Shown here: piece after piece, positions 52,405-61,536 of the stretch
How the letters are laid out: every line of letters starts with the position of its first letter
Numbering within the stretch: position 1 is the first letter of the stretch
Source of the DNA: Pseudopelobacter sp964542535
GTDB taxonomy: Bacteria > Desulfobacterota > Desulfuromonadia > Geobacterales > Pseudopelobacteraceae
DNA length: 64,000 nt
Reading direction: 5' to 3'
Assembly (NCBI GenBank): GCA_964542535.1
Contig: CAZIUE010000005.1
Span: 124,001 to 188,000, forward strand
The notes under the pieces: generated by a model
The model's input: the letters and a program-made list of their open reading frames with translations, nothing else
What the model was told of the DNA's origin: nothing
Databases searched by the model: none
Made by a program: the position numbers and the translations under genes

Positions 52405-53496
52405 TCAATCAACGTTGTCTCTGAAAATCGCCTCGAACGCTCCGGCGTGCGCCCTGAAGACGTTCAGCACCCGAGGATCGAAATGCCCGGGCATGCTTCG
52501 GCCATCGCCGTCACTGATGATGCGGAAAGCCTCCCGGTGGGAGAGCGGACGTTTGTAAGGCCTCTGGCAGCGCAGGGCGTCGTACTGGTCCGCCAGCATG
52601 ACGATCCTGGCCTCCAGCGGGATCTGTTCACCGCGCACCCCATGGGGATAGCCGCTCCCGTCCCAGCGCTCATGGTGGTTGAGCGCAATGGCAGCCGCCA
52701 TCTGGAGCATGGGAAAGGATGAGCCGCGCAGGAACCGCTCCCCGATGACCGTGTGCTGTTTCATCACCTCGAATTCCTCGCTGGTGAGCCGCTCCCGTTT
52801 GTGAAGTATGGCGTCCGGGATGCCGATCTTGCCCACGTCATGCATTGCGCTGGCAATACGGATACTCTCGACGAATACCGCGTCCAGGCCCAACTTCCCT
52901 GCCAGCAGTTCCGCGTAGAGCCCGATGCGGGTGATATGCTTCCCCCGCTCCTCATCCTTTAACTCCGCCGCCGACGTCAGCCGGGCAACCGCCTCCATAT
53001 TCATGCCCCTCAGCCGCTCCAGGGCATCGGCCAGTTCGGCCGAGCGTAGGGCCACCATCCGCTCCAGTTCTGCGCGGTACCCCTTCTCCATATCCTTGAG
53101 CCTTCGATACCTGATCCCCTTCTCCACGGCGTGCAGCAGATACTCGCTGGAAAACGGCTTGACGATGAAGTCATGGGCACCCTTCTTGATCGCCGAGACC
53201 GCCATATCGAACCCGGGGAAACCGGTGATGAGAATTACCGGGACCTCGGGGTTGTCGCGGTGGATCGCGTCCAGCACTTCCAGGCCGTTCATGCCGGGCA
53301 TGTACACATCGACCAGATAGATATCGAAGTGAACGGCATCCCTGGCCTCAAGGGCGCTTTCTCCACGGTCAAAGGAGACCACGCGGTAACCGTCCCGGGA
53401 GAGGAACTCCTCGATCTGCCGCCGTATCAGCGGATCATCGTCGATGACGGCAACCAGCCCCTTGTCGACACGAATAAAACCAAACCTCCTGGGCAT
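52405..53496 (-). CDS. Response regulator with HD-GYP phosphodiesterase domain
   Basis: The ~363-residue protein joins a receiver domain (IDDDP near residue 19; phospho-Asp in IYLVDVYMPGMNG near 63; Lys in VKPFSS), a coiled coil, and an HD-GYP domain (SAMHDVGKIGIPDAIL; LNHHERWDGSGYPHGVRG). Intact HD and GYP motifs predict hydrolysis of cyclic di-GMP. The frame opens further upstream; ATG 53496 is the better start. No kinase is directly paired; the broken LuxR-type regulator and its PAS kinase lie just upstream on the same strand. Confidence 0.9.
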   Translation of the reverse strand: MPRRFGFIRVDKGLVAVIDDDPLIRRQIEEFLSRDGYRVVSFDRGESALEARDAVHFDIYLVDVYMPGMNGLEVLDAIHRDNPEVPVILITGFPGFDMAVSAIKKGAHDFIVKPFSSEYLLHAVEKGIRYRRLKDMEKGYRAELERMVALRSAELADALERLRGMNMEAVARLTSAAELKDEERGKHITRIGLYAELLAGKLGLDAVFVESIRIASAMHDVGKIGIPDAILHKRERLTSEEFEVMKQHTVIGERFLRGSSFPMLQMAAAIALNHHERWDGSGYPHGVRGEQIPLEARIVMLADQYDALRCQRPYKRPLSHREAFRIISDGDGRSMPGHFDPRVLNVFRAHAGAFEAIFRDNVD

Positions 53497-53656
53497 GCCC
53501 ACAACCGGCGGCAGCTGATGTTGTGGTACCGGCAACGGGACTGTCGTGCGGCGTTTCCGGCCGGCACGCAGGGTAATACGAATCGCCAACGGATGGGTAT
53601 CGGTGTACGTCTCGATTACTGGTGGGAAAACAGGAAGGAATAATGTAGGAAAAATC

Positions 53657-54295
53657 CTACAGGGAAAGACCGTTCTGGATGCAGTAATTGATGATATCGG
53701 CCGTGTTTTTGAGATGGAGCTTCTCCAGAACGCGGGCCCGGTAGGTGCTGACCGTTTTCACGCTCAGGGAGAGTTCCCGGGCTATCTCGGTCAGCGTCTT
53801 GCCCGCCGCCATCATACAGGCCAGCTGTTACTCCCGGTCCGAGAGGGAATGGTACAACATCTCCGGCTCGTCCCGGTCGCTGAGGGCATCGGCCAAGAGT
53901 TCGGCCTGGGAGAGGGTCACGTAACGACGGCCGGCCAGCACCTTTTCCATGGCCTCTTTCAGGACGGACGCCGCATCCCCCTTGTTTACGTAGCCGGCAG
54001 CGCCCGCCCGCAACGCTCTCACCGCATACTGTTCCTCCGGGTGGGTGCTCAGGATGATCACGGGCAGCCGGGGGTACTTCTGGTGCAGGACCTTGAGCAC
54101 GCTCAAGCCGTTCAGGTCCGGCAATGAAATATCCAGCAGCAGCAGGTCATACGGGGTCGCGTCTGCCATCTCCAGAGTCTGCCTGCCGCTGGAGGCCTCG
54201 TGAAACTCCAGCGGCAGTTCCAGAATATCCTGCAAGACCCTGATCACCCCCTGCCTGACGATGGTGTGGTCATCGGAAATCAAGACCCGCTTCAC
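53657..54295 (-). pseudogene. NarL/LuxR-type response regulator split by an in-frame TAA
   Basis: The N-terminal part (54295 to 53831) is a complete receiver domain (VLISDDHTIVRQGV, phospho-Asp in DLLLLDISLPDLNG), ending ...LSDRE. A TAA stop at 53830-53828 follows. The same frame then continues through a complete LuxR helix-turn-helix (QLACMMAAGKTLTEIARELS, then VKTVSTYRARVLEKLHLKNT) to a TAG at 53659-53657. The stop occupies the codon usually encoding an aromatic residue (RE-Tyr/Phe-Q), one base from TAC/TAT. Either a recent nonsense mutation, a receiver-only product, or a sequence error. The histidine kinase gene overlaps its start by four bases. Confidence 0.85.
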
Positions 54296-56118
54296 AACGG
54301 CCGCTCCTCTTCCGGCAGGGGAATGGACAGGCGCAGCAGGGTACCGCCCCCTTCCGCGCCCCCGATTTCCAGCTGCCCCTTGCAGATCCGCGCGCGCTCC
54401 TGCATCCCCATCAGGCCGTAGGCCCGCGGCGACCCGATCTCTTCCGGCCGAATACCGCGGCCATTGTCGCCGATCTCCACCACCAGCTGACCGCTCCGGG
54501 TGCAGAGCGAAACGCTGACCTCCGTGGCATGGGCGTGGCGGAGAACATTGGTGAGCCCCTCCTGGACGATGCGCACCACGGCGGTAGACACCCCGGGGGC
54601 CAGGTGACCGATCTCCTCATTAAGCATCGCGAAACACTCGATGCCGCTGCGCCGCCTGAACTCAGCCACCTGCCAGTCGATGGCAGCGGCGAGCCCCAGG
54701 TTGTCCAGCAGCGGCGGACGCAGATCAGCGGCTATCCGCTGGATGCTTGAGGTCAACTGTTCGATGTGGGAATGCATCTCACTCACCCGCTCCAGCATCG
54801 GTCCGTCCGCCGGAAGCCGACGCTCGATCCACTCCAGGTCGAGCTTCAGCACGGTCAGGCTCTGCCCGATCTCGTCGTGAATGTCCCGTGCCATGGCCAA
54901 CCGCTCCTGTTCCTGGACCGTCTGCAGATGTTCCCCCAGGGCCCGCAGTTTCCGGTTGAGGTCCAGCAGCTCCTCCTCGGACCGTTTCTGTTCAGTAACA
55001 TCCCTGAACAACCCCTGCATGATGTTACGTTCCCCCACGCAGGTAACGGAGTGTTTGATGTGCACCGGTATTCTCCGGCCGCTCCTGGAGACGACAATCG
55101 CCTCGGCACTGTTCACCTCACGGTGCTGAGCAACGGTCCATCTGAACTGAGTAGCGAAATGGTCCGCCAGCTCAGGAGGATGCAGAAACGTCTGATGCTT
55201 GCCGATGATCTCTTCCCGCGGCAGCTCCAGCATCGCTTCGGCGGCCCGGTTGCAGTTGATCAGCACGCCGCTGTCGGCGTCGGCCCAGAAAATGGCGTCG
55301 GAAGCTCCCTCGAACGTCATTCTGAACTTCTCTTCGCTTTGCTGCAGCAGAAGTTCGGCCTGCCGGCGCTCACTGACGTCGCGGTTGATGCAGATGACCG
55401 AACTGATCGTATCTCTATCGGACAGGTCCGGAATCAGGTTGCATTCGTACGAAATCAGCCTGCCGTCCGGCGCGGGGTAACTGAATTCGATCTGCCGTGC
55501 CTGCCCGGTTTCCCACACCGAATTGAGCGCCCCATCCCACAGTTGCAGCAGATCCTCCGGCATGCCCAGCTCGCGGTTGGTCTTGCCGATGAAGGACTCC
55601 CGCGGCTGGCCGGTCACCCGTTCGATGCTGTCGTTAACGTAGAGATGGCGCAGCTGGCGGTCGAAACGCGCCACAACGATGTCGGGCAGCTTCGAGGCCA
55701 GAAAATGAAAGCTTTCCTCGCCACGCCTGCGATCTCCGATATCGATGATCGTGCCCGCGATGCGGGTCGGCCTGCCTTCCCGGTCGTACGCGATGGTCGT
55801 TCCCCGTCCCTCGACCAGCCTGACCGTACCGTTCCGGCAGATCATGCGGTACTCCATGACCGAGAGATCGCGCCTCCCCCGGATCTGCTCGCCGATGACA
55901 CCGCAGACCCGCTCCCGGTCATCGGGATGAATGATCGACCTGAAAAAATCGCCGTCGAAAACGGTCTCTTCGGGAGCATAGCCAACCATCTGACAGTACC
56001 GGGGGCTCAGGTATGCCCGGTCGCTCGCCAGGTCCCACTCCCAGAACCCCTCCGTAGCCAGCTCCAGTATCAGCCTGTGGCGTTCATGCTCCGCAGTCAG
56101 ATTTTGCTCCGCTGCCAT
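54292..56118 (-). CDS. PAS-domain sensor histidine kinase, NarX/DegS-like
   Basis: The 608-residue protein has three PAS/PAC modules (about 12-135, 140-255 and 262-385) and no membrane helix, so it is probably cytosolic. A HisKA_3 domain follows with the phospho-His in ARDIHDEIGQSLTVLKLDLE, then a HATPase_c domain (VRIVQEGLTNVLRHAHAT; GDNGRGI; GLMGMQERA). It overlaps the start of the split LuxR-type regulator and is surely its partner. Loss of that regulator's DNA-binding part would leave this kinase without an effector. Confidence 0.92.
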   Translation of the reverse strand: MAAEQNLTAEHERHRLILELATEGFWEWDLASDRAYLSPRYCQMVGYAPEETVFDGDFFRSIIHPDDRERVCGVIGEQIRGRRDLSVMEYRMICRNGTVRLVEGRGTTIAYDREGRPTRIAGTIIDIGDRRRGEESFHFLASKLPDIVVARFDRQLRHLYVNDSIERVTGQPRESFIGKTNRELGMPEDLLQLWDGALNSVWETGQARQIEFSYPAPDGRLISYECNLIPDLSDRDTISSVICINRDVSERRQAELLLQQSEEKFRMTFEGASDAIFWADADSGVLINCNRAAEAMLELPREEIIGKHQTFLHPPELADHFATQFRWTVAQHREVNSAEAIVVSRSGRRIPVHIKHSVTCVGERNIMQGLFRDVTEQKRSEEELLDLNRKLRALGEHLQTVQEQERLAMARDIHDEIGQSLTVLKLDLEWIERRLPADGPMLERVSEMHSHIEQLTSSIQRIAADLRPPLLDNLGLAAAIDWQVAEFRRRSGIECFAMLNEEIGHLAPGVSTAVVRIVQEGLTNVLRHAHATEVSVSLCTRSGQLVVEIGDNGRGIRPEEIGSPRAYGLMGMQERARICKGQLEIGGAEGGGTLLRLSIPLPEEERPL

Positions 56119-56121
56119 GGC

Positions 56122-57984
56122 CTACTCCAGCGTGGGGATGTCAGCCCCCACGGCGAACCGCTTGATCTTGCGGGTGGTGGTCTTGGGAAACTCGTCCTCG
56201 CGCAGGGTGAACTTGCGCACCCGCTTGTAGTCGGCCAGGCCGGCGCAAGCGGCCTGAACCTCGCGCCGCAGCAGCGCCTCCACATCCTTCACGCTCATAG
56301 GGCAATCCCCGTTCTTCCGGCAGTGGTCCTCCAACGCTTCCTGATCGGGATAGATCATGGCGTGAACCTCCTCCTCAGCCGGACCAAGCCGGTGACCGTA
56401 GACCATCACTTCGGCGATGTAGGGGCTCTTGAGCAACTCCGCCTCCACCTCCTCGGGGTAGACGTTCTTGCCGTTGGGGGTGACGATCAGGTTCTTGACC
56501 CGGCCACAGATGGAAATAAAGCCGTCACCGTCCCTTCGCGCCAGGTCGCCGGTGCGATACCAGCCATCCTGCAGCACTTCGGCCGTAGCCTGGGGGTTGT
56601 TGTAGTACCCCAGCATGACGTTGGGACCTTTCACCACCAGCTCGCCCACCCCTTCCGGGTTGGGGGCGTCGATACGCAGCGACATGCAGCGCAGGGGGAG
56701 CCCCACGGTACCCGGCCGCCTGTGCCCCGGCTTCTCGGCACTGATCACCGGCGATGTCTCGGTAATGCCGTACCCCTGATAGATGTTCAGGCCGACCCTC
56801 TCCAGCCCCCGGGCGATGGCCGGATCCAGGGCCGCGCCGCCGCTGACGTAGATGGTGCCGCTGCCGAAGGTCCTGCGCACCCGGCAGCTGACCAGGCCAC
56901 GCGTCAGGGGAAGGGCGAACAGGGTTCGCGACAGCCGTTTCGACTGGATGTTCTTCATGATCCGGTCCAGCAACATGCGGTACACGGCCGGAACCGCCAG
57001 AAAGAAGGTCGGTTTGACCTCGGCCAGGTTGTCCCCCAGCTTTTTCAGGGATTCGCAGAAGGTTACCCTGCCCCCCAGGGCCAGGGGGAGCAGCACGCCG
57101 CAGACCTGCTCGAAGACATGGTTGATGGGGAGAAAGGAGAGTGTGTGGATACTGCTGTCCAGCTGGAAGTGTTCAGCGGTCTCCAGAATGTTGGAGACGA
57201 TGTTGGCGTGGCTGAGCATGGCCCCCTTGGAGCGGCCGGTGGTGCCGGAGGTGTAGAGGATCACCGCCGGGTCCCGGGACGTGCGCGGCTTTTCGGGAAG
57301 GGGGGCGCTGTGGCAAAGGGCCTCCAGGTCCAGCAGGCGTCCCTCCCGGATCATCCGGGCGCGGATCTCCTCAATGGCGGAGAAGGGGGATGCGCTCTCC
57401 CGCCGATCGCTCCCGGCGCAGGTCGGGGCACACAGCTGGTAGAAGCGGCTCGCCAGCTGCTCCAGGCGCCGGGCTCGTTCCCGCGGGATGGGTACCGAAA
57501 CCGCCAGGTCACGCCACTCCGCCACCAGCTCCGCCAGAGCGCCGGCGACCAGCGAATCGCCCCCCCCCTCCGCGACGGGCGTCGTCAGGGTGACGATCCG
57601 TTCCAGCGTGACAATGTGGACCGCCGCATGCAGCAGCGTGTCCAGGCAGGGGGGTGAGCTGAACACCACCCGGGCGTGGCAGTTGGCCAGGATGTGGCGC
57701 AGCTCGGCGCTCTTCAGTTCCTTGTCAATGGGTACCACCACCCCGCCAGCCTTGAGGATACCCAGGTAGGCGATCACCCAGGCCGGCGAGGAGGGAGCCA
57801 ACAGCGCCGCGTGATCTCCCGGCCGGAATCCGGACCGGATCAGTCCGGCCGCGATGCGGTCCGAACGTTCCCACAACGCCCCGTAGCTGATTTCCTTCCA
57901 GATGCCCCCCTCCCTGTGGCGCAGGGCAGGGCGGTCGCCGTTCAGGCGGCAGCTCTCCCTTATCAGTGAGTCGATGGTTTGCAT
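56122..57984 (-). CDS. AMP-dependent long-chain acyl-CoA synthetase
   Basis: The 620-residue protein is an adenylate-forming ligase: ATP-binding motif ILYTSGTTGRSKGAMLSH, YQGYGITETSPVIS, and the hinge region GWYRTGDLARRDGDGFISICGR followed by KNLIVTPNGKNVYPEEVE, with a C-terminal Lys in TTRKIKRF. It is most like bacterial long-chain fatty-acyl-CoA synthetases. A stretch around residues 140-250, between the N-terminal domain and the P-loop, is longer than usual. It lies three bases upstream of the kinase gene on the same strand. Confidence 0.9.
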   Translation of the reverse strand: MQTIDSLIRESCRLNGDRPALRHREGGIWKEISYGALWERSDRIAAGLIRSGFRPGDHAALLAPSSPAWVIAYLGILKAGGVVVPIDKELKSAELRHILANCHARVVFSSPPCLDTLLHAAVHIVTLERIVTLTTPVAEGGGDSLVAGALAELVAEWRDLAVSVPIPRERARRLEQLASRFYQLCAPTCAGSDRRESASPFSAIEEIRARMIREGRLLDLEALCHSAPLPEKPRTSRDPAVILYTSGTTGRSKGAMLSHANIVSNILETAEHFQLDSSIHTLSFLPINHVFEQVCGVLLPLALGGRVTFCESLKKLGDNLAEVKPTFFLAVPAVYRMLLDRIMKNIQSKRLSRTLFALPLTRGLVSCRVRRTFGSGTIYVSGGAALDPAIARGLERVGLNIYQGYGITETSPVISAEKPGHRRPGTVGLPLRCMSLRIDAPNPEGVGELVVKGPNVMLGYYNNPQATAEVLQDGWYRTGDLARRDGDGFISICGRVKNLIVTPNGKNVYPEEVEAELLKSPYIAEVMVYGHRLGPAEEEVHAMIYPDQEALEDHCRKNGDCPMSVKDVEALLRREVQAACAGLADYKRVRKFTLREDEFPKTTTRKIKRFAVGADIPTLE

Positions 57985-58177
57985 GTCCCGCTCCGGATGA
58001 TGAAATACCCCTCCCGATCAGAGCCGGCCGGGGACCTGACCAGGGGCGCCAGCCACCCCTCCGGCAGTGGTCCCCCGCGGCAGCCTCCAGCGAAGAGCGG
58101 GATGAAATGCGCATACTATCACGATCATTCGGCCGCTTGTCAAAGCCAAAAGCCGTTTCATACCGGAGAAAATGCTT

Positions 58178-58204
58178 TTGACAGCCGCCGGACAGTGCTA
58201 TAGT
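58178..58204 (+). promoter_or_regulatory. Promoter of gltX
   Basis: TTGACA (58178-58183) and TATAGT (58199-58204) are 15 bases apart, slightly close, about 52 bases before the gltX ATG. Confidence 0.6.
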
Positions 58205-58210
58205 GTCCGG
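58188..58210 (+). repeat. Palindrome over the gltX -10 element
   Basis: CCGGACA and TGTCCGG form perfect 7-base arms around a 9-base centre that includes most of the -10 hexamer. It could be an operator or a 5' hairpin. Confidence 0.45.
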
Positions 58211-58255
58211 TCGCAAATTACATGTACGCCTGCACGGCAGAGAGGGAGATACAGC

Positions 58256-59665
58256 ATGTCCGACATCCGCGTCCGTTTCGCACCCAGCCCCACCGGCTAC
58301 CTCCACGTGGGAGGAGCCCGCACGGCCCTGTTCAACTGGCTCCTGGCCAGGAGACAGGGGGGCACCTTCATCCTGCGCATCGAGGATACCGACGTGGAGC
58401 GATCCACCCAGGAGTCGGTGGATGCCATTCTGCAGGGGATGGAGTGGCTGGGACTGGACTGGGATGAGGGACCCTACTACCAGACCGACAACTTCCCGCT
58501 CTACAAGGAGTACGTTCAGAACCTCCTGGACCAGGGGAAGGCGTACCGCTGCTACTGCTCGGCAGAGGAACTGGAGGCCAAGCGCGAACTGGCCATGAAG
58601 GAGGGACGCAAGCCCAAGTACGACGGCACCTGTCGCGACCTGGCAGAACAGTCGGACGGCAGGCCCTACGTGGTTCGCTTCCGCGCCCCCCAGGACGGAG
58701 GGGCCACCTCCTTCGACGACCTGATCAAGGGGACCATCACCTTTCCCAACGACGAGCTGGACGATCTGATCATCCAGCGTAGCGACGGCACCCCCACCTA
58801 CAACTTCTGCGTGGTGATCGACGACGCCATCATGAAGATCAGCACCGTCATCAGGGGCGACGACCATGTCAACAACACCCCGCGCCAGATCCAGCTCTAC
58901 CAGGCCCTGGGTTTCCCGGTGCCGAAGTTCGCCCATGTGCCCATGATCCTGGGGAGCGACAAGGCCCGCCTCTCCAAGCGCCACGGCGCCACCAGCGTCA
59001 TCGCCTACCGGGACATGGGGTTCCTCCCAGAAGCGCTGATGAATTACCTGGTGCGCCTGGGGTGGAGCCACGGCGACGACGAGATCTTCAGCCGCGACGA
59101 GATGGTGGCCAAGTTCGACATCTCCAGCGTGGGGCGCTCTCCCAGCGTCTTCAACCCGGACAAGCTCCTCTGGCTGAACGCCCACTACATCAAGACCGGC
59201 AATCCCCAACGGCTGGCGGACCTGTTGATTCCCTTCCTGAAGCAGCGTGGTGTTGATCCTGCCAACGGCGGTCCCGAGCTTTCGGAGGTGGTGAGGACCC
59301 TGCAGGAGCGAGCCCGCACCATGCTGGAGATGGCCGACTCGGCCCTGTTCTACTACCACGCCCCCGAGTCCTACGACAGGACCGCCCTGGACAAGTTCGA
59401 AACCGGGCACCTGCTGGCGGTCTACGCCACCGTGGCGGAGCGGCTCTCCTCGACCACGGCGTCCACGGCGGCCGAGTTCGACGCGCTCTTCAAAGAGATC
59501 TGCACCGGAAATAGCTGGAAGATGCCCCAGGTGGGGCAGCCGGTACGCATCGCCCTCTCCGGCGGCACCCACGCCCCGGGCATCGGCGAGATCATCGTCA
59601 CCCTGGGAAAAGAGGAGACCATCCGGCGGATCGAAAGTGCGCGGGAGTTCGTGGAGAAGAGGTAG
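58256..59665 (+). CDS. gltX: Glutamyl-tRNA synthetase
   Basis: GltX charges tRNA-Glu (and often tRNA-Gln in bacteria without GlnRS). The 469-residue class I enzyme has the HIGH-type motif in APSPTGYLHVGGARTALFN (as HVGG) and the KMSKS-type motif KARLSKRHGA. ATG 58256 follows GAGGGAG; the open frame upstream is not conserved. A terminator follows immediately. Confidence 0.97.
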   Translation: MSDIRVRFAPSPTGYLHVGGARTALFNWLLARRQGGTFILRIEDTDVERSTQESVDAILQGMEWLGLDWDEGPYYQTDNFPLYKEYVQNLLDQGKAYRCYCSAEELEAKRELAMKEGRKPKYDGTCRDLAEQSDGRPYVVRFRAPQDGGATSFDDLIKGTITFPNDELDDLIIQRSDGTPTYNFCVVIDDAIMKISTVIRGDDHVNNTPRQIQLYQALGFPVPKFAHVPMILGSDKARLSKRHGATSVIAYRDMGFLPEALMNYLVRLGWSHGDDEIFSRDEMVAKFDISSVGRSPSVFNPDKLLWLNAHYIKTGNPQRLADLLIPFLKQRGVDPANGGPELSEVVRTLQERARTMLEMADSALFYYHAPESYDRTALDKFETGHLLAVYATVAERLSSTTASTAAEFDALFKEICTGNSWKMPQVGQPVRIALSGGTHAPGIGEIIVTLGKEETIRRIESAREFVEKR

Positions 59666-59672
59666 AAAACAG

Positions 59673-59698
59673 AAGAGCGGCGGCAACGCCGCTCTTTT
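59673..59698 (+). terminator. Intrinsic terminator of gltX
   Basis: AAGAGCGGCG (59673-59682) pairs with CGCCGCTCTT (59687-59696) over a GCAA tetraloop, with TTTT spanning the end of the stem. Confidence 0.92.
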
Positions 59699-59797
59699 CG
59701 CAACTAAAGAAATTTTGTCTCCCTCTTGCGCAACTTTCAAGACCTTCATCAGATGGAGTTATGGCAGGATTGATACTGGTGGCTAAGGAAACATATT

Positions 59798-61483
59798 ATG
59801 ACCCGTGAAGAATTGCTCCTACTGATAGCCGAAGTACAACAGACCAAGTGCGAGCTTGCTGATATCGAAGTCAAGTCTGCCCATGGTGGGACGCCGCGAT
59901 TATTTGAATCGCTTTCTGCCTTTGCCAACCGCCCAGAAGGGGGAGTTATCCTTTTGGGGCTCGACGAAAACCGCAATTTTGAAATAGTGGGGGTCGGAAA
60001 TGCTCACCGTTTACAGGAAGAAATTAGCCACCTTGCTTGGACGGAAATGGAGCCACAGATTAATCCTGAGTTTACAGTCGAGCAAATCGACAAAAAGACA
60101 GTGGTAGCACTTGAGGTTCATCCGCTTTCCTCCGACAAACGCCCCTGTTACTACAAAAAAGCTGGCCTCCAGAAGGGCTCGTATATCCGCGTCGGCAATA
60201 CCAATCGTTCGATGACTGATTACGAGATATTTGGATATGTGAGCGCCCGGAACCAGCCAAAATTTGACGAGGAACCAATTGAAGGCACTACGCTGGACGA
60301 CCTTGACAGTGAAAAATTGAATCTCTTTCTGGAAAAAGTCAGAAAAAGCCGTCCGAAAGCCACTTACCTGAAACAGCCTTCAGAACAAGTTCTAACTCAC
60401 CTCAACATTGCCCGTTTTTCTAATGGCACACTCCGCCCTACTCTTGCCGGACTATTGGCCTTTGGACGCCACCCACAGACAGTTGAGCCACAGCTGGTTA
60501 TCACATTTCTCCATTATTTTGGAACGACCGAAACCGAAAAGACTCCACGCGGCGAACGCTTCCTTGACAACAGAAAGTTTGAGGGAGCAATCCCTGAAAT
60601 GGTTGAAGACGCGGTAAACCACGTGCTGGCGAGTATACGCAAAGGCAGCCTAATTGATGGTTTGTATCGCCGGGATATTCCCGAATATCCCGAAGAGGCC
60701 GTACGTGAAGCAATTGTCAATGCTGTTGCCCATCGGGATTACAGCAACTTTGCGCGCGGTAGTTATATCCAGATTCGTCTTTTTGCCGACCGATTAGAGG
60801 TTCAAAGCCCCGGCGGTCTTTATGGTACGGTGACGATCGAGACCCTGGAAGAAGAGCAGTCCACGCGTAATCGTACACTGGTTCGCCTGCTTGAGGACCT
60901 GCATCTGGTTGAAAACCGTGGCAGCGGCATCAAGGCAATTCTGAGCGCCATGAGCGCAGCAAATCTTGAGCCACCTCGGTTTGAGGACAGACGGAATTCG
61001 TTTCTGGTGACGATGCGTAATTTGACCTTAATGAGCACTGAGGCCATTGCCTGGCTCAATCGCTTTGCTGACAGAGAGCTTAATGACCGGCAGCGACTGG
61101 CATTAGTATATTTGCGTCACAATCAGCATATTACCAACTTCGACTACCAACGGCTTGCCCATGTGGATCCCGTAACGGCAACCAGAGAGCTTCGCGGCCT
61201 CGTACAATCGGGACTCACTTCGCAACACAGCTCCCGCCGCTGGACGCATTATACGCTGAACGTCCCAATTGAGGATAAAGTTGAAGCTTCCTTGCCTTTT
61301 CTGCCTGAAGACAGGGTCCTTGATTATGTGCGCAGGCATGGCTCGATATCACGAAAACTATGTGCTGATTTATTGAATCTCAAGGATAGTGCTGCACGAG
61401 AGATTCTCTCCCAGATGCGCAACAAGGAGTTGCTCAAATTGATCGGATATAAAAAGAGCAGCCGATACGTATTGCCGGAATAG
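59798..61483 (+). CDS. AlbA_2 / divergent ATPase-domain transcriptional regulator-like protein
   Basis: The 561-residue protein has an N-terminal AlbA_2 (Schlafen-like) domain (IEVKSAHGGTPRLFESLSAF, GVILLGLDE, GSYIRVGNTNRSMTDYEI), then a HATPase-like middle (AVREAIVNAVAHRDY; LEVQSPGGL; NRTLVRLLEDLHLVENRGSGI), and C-terminal winged helices. Such proteins are often annotated as RecG-like or transcriptional regulators and are common in mobile and defence contexts; the biochemical role is unsettled. It is visibly more AT-rich than its neighbours and sits alone between gltX and uvrB, suggesting transfer. Confidence 0.82.
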   Translation: MTREELLLLIAEVQQTKCELADIEVKSAHGGTPRLFESLSAFANRPEGGVILLGLDENRNFEIVGVGNAHRLQEEISHLAWTEMEPQINPEFTVEQIDKKTVVALEVHPLSSDKRPCYYKKAGLQKGSYIRVGNTNRSMTDYEIFGYVSARNQPKFDEEPIEGTTLDDLDSEKLNLFLEKVRKSRPKATYLKQPSEQVLTHLNIARFSNGTLRPTLAGLLAFGRHPQTVEPQLVITFLHYFGTTETEKTPRGERFLDNRKFEGAIPEMVEDAVNHVLASIRKGSLIDGLYRRDIPEYPEEAVREAIVNAVAHRDYSNFARGSYIQIRLFADRLEVQSPGGLYGTVTIETLEEEQSTRNRTLVRLLEDLHLVENRGSGIKAILSAMSAANLEPPRFEDRRNSFLVTMRNLTLMSTEAIAWLNRFADRELNDRQRLALVYLRHNQHITNFDYQRLAHVDPVTATRELRGLVQSGLTSQHSSRRWTHYTLNVPIEDKVEASLPFLPEDRVLDYVRRHGSISRKLCADLLNLKDSAAREILSQMRNKELLKLIGYKKSSRYVLPE

Positions 61484-61494
61484 AAAAGTACCGG

Positions 61495-61531
61495 TCCAAA
61501 AAAATCCAAAAAAATCCAAAAAAATCCAAAA
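61495..61531 (+). repeat. 10-bp tandem repeat before uvrB
   Basis: The unit TCCAAAAAAA recurs at 61495, 61505 and 61515, with a fourth partial copy at 61525. It ends six bases before the uvrB ATG and occupies the place where a ribosome-binding site would be expected. Confidence 0.9.
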
Positions 61532-61536
61532 ACGCC

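Noticed and set aside
54766..57657. A 963-codon open frame on the + strand
   Set aside because: It is antisense to the PAS kinase and acyl-CoA synthetase genes, which have clear motifs. The translation is repetitive and without domains. Long antisense frames are expected in GC-rich DNA.
57725..59749. A 674-codon open frame on the - strand over gltX
   Set aside because: It is antisense to gltX and part of the synthetase gene. It has no recognisable motif and crosses the gltX promoter and terminator.
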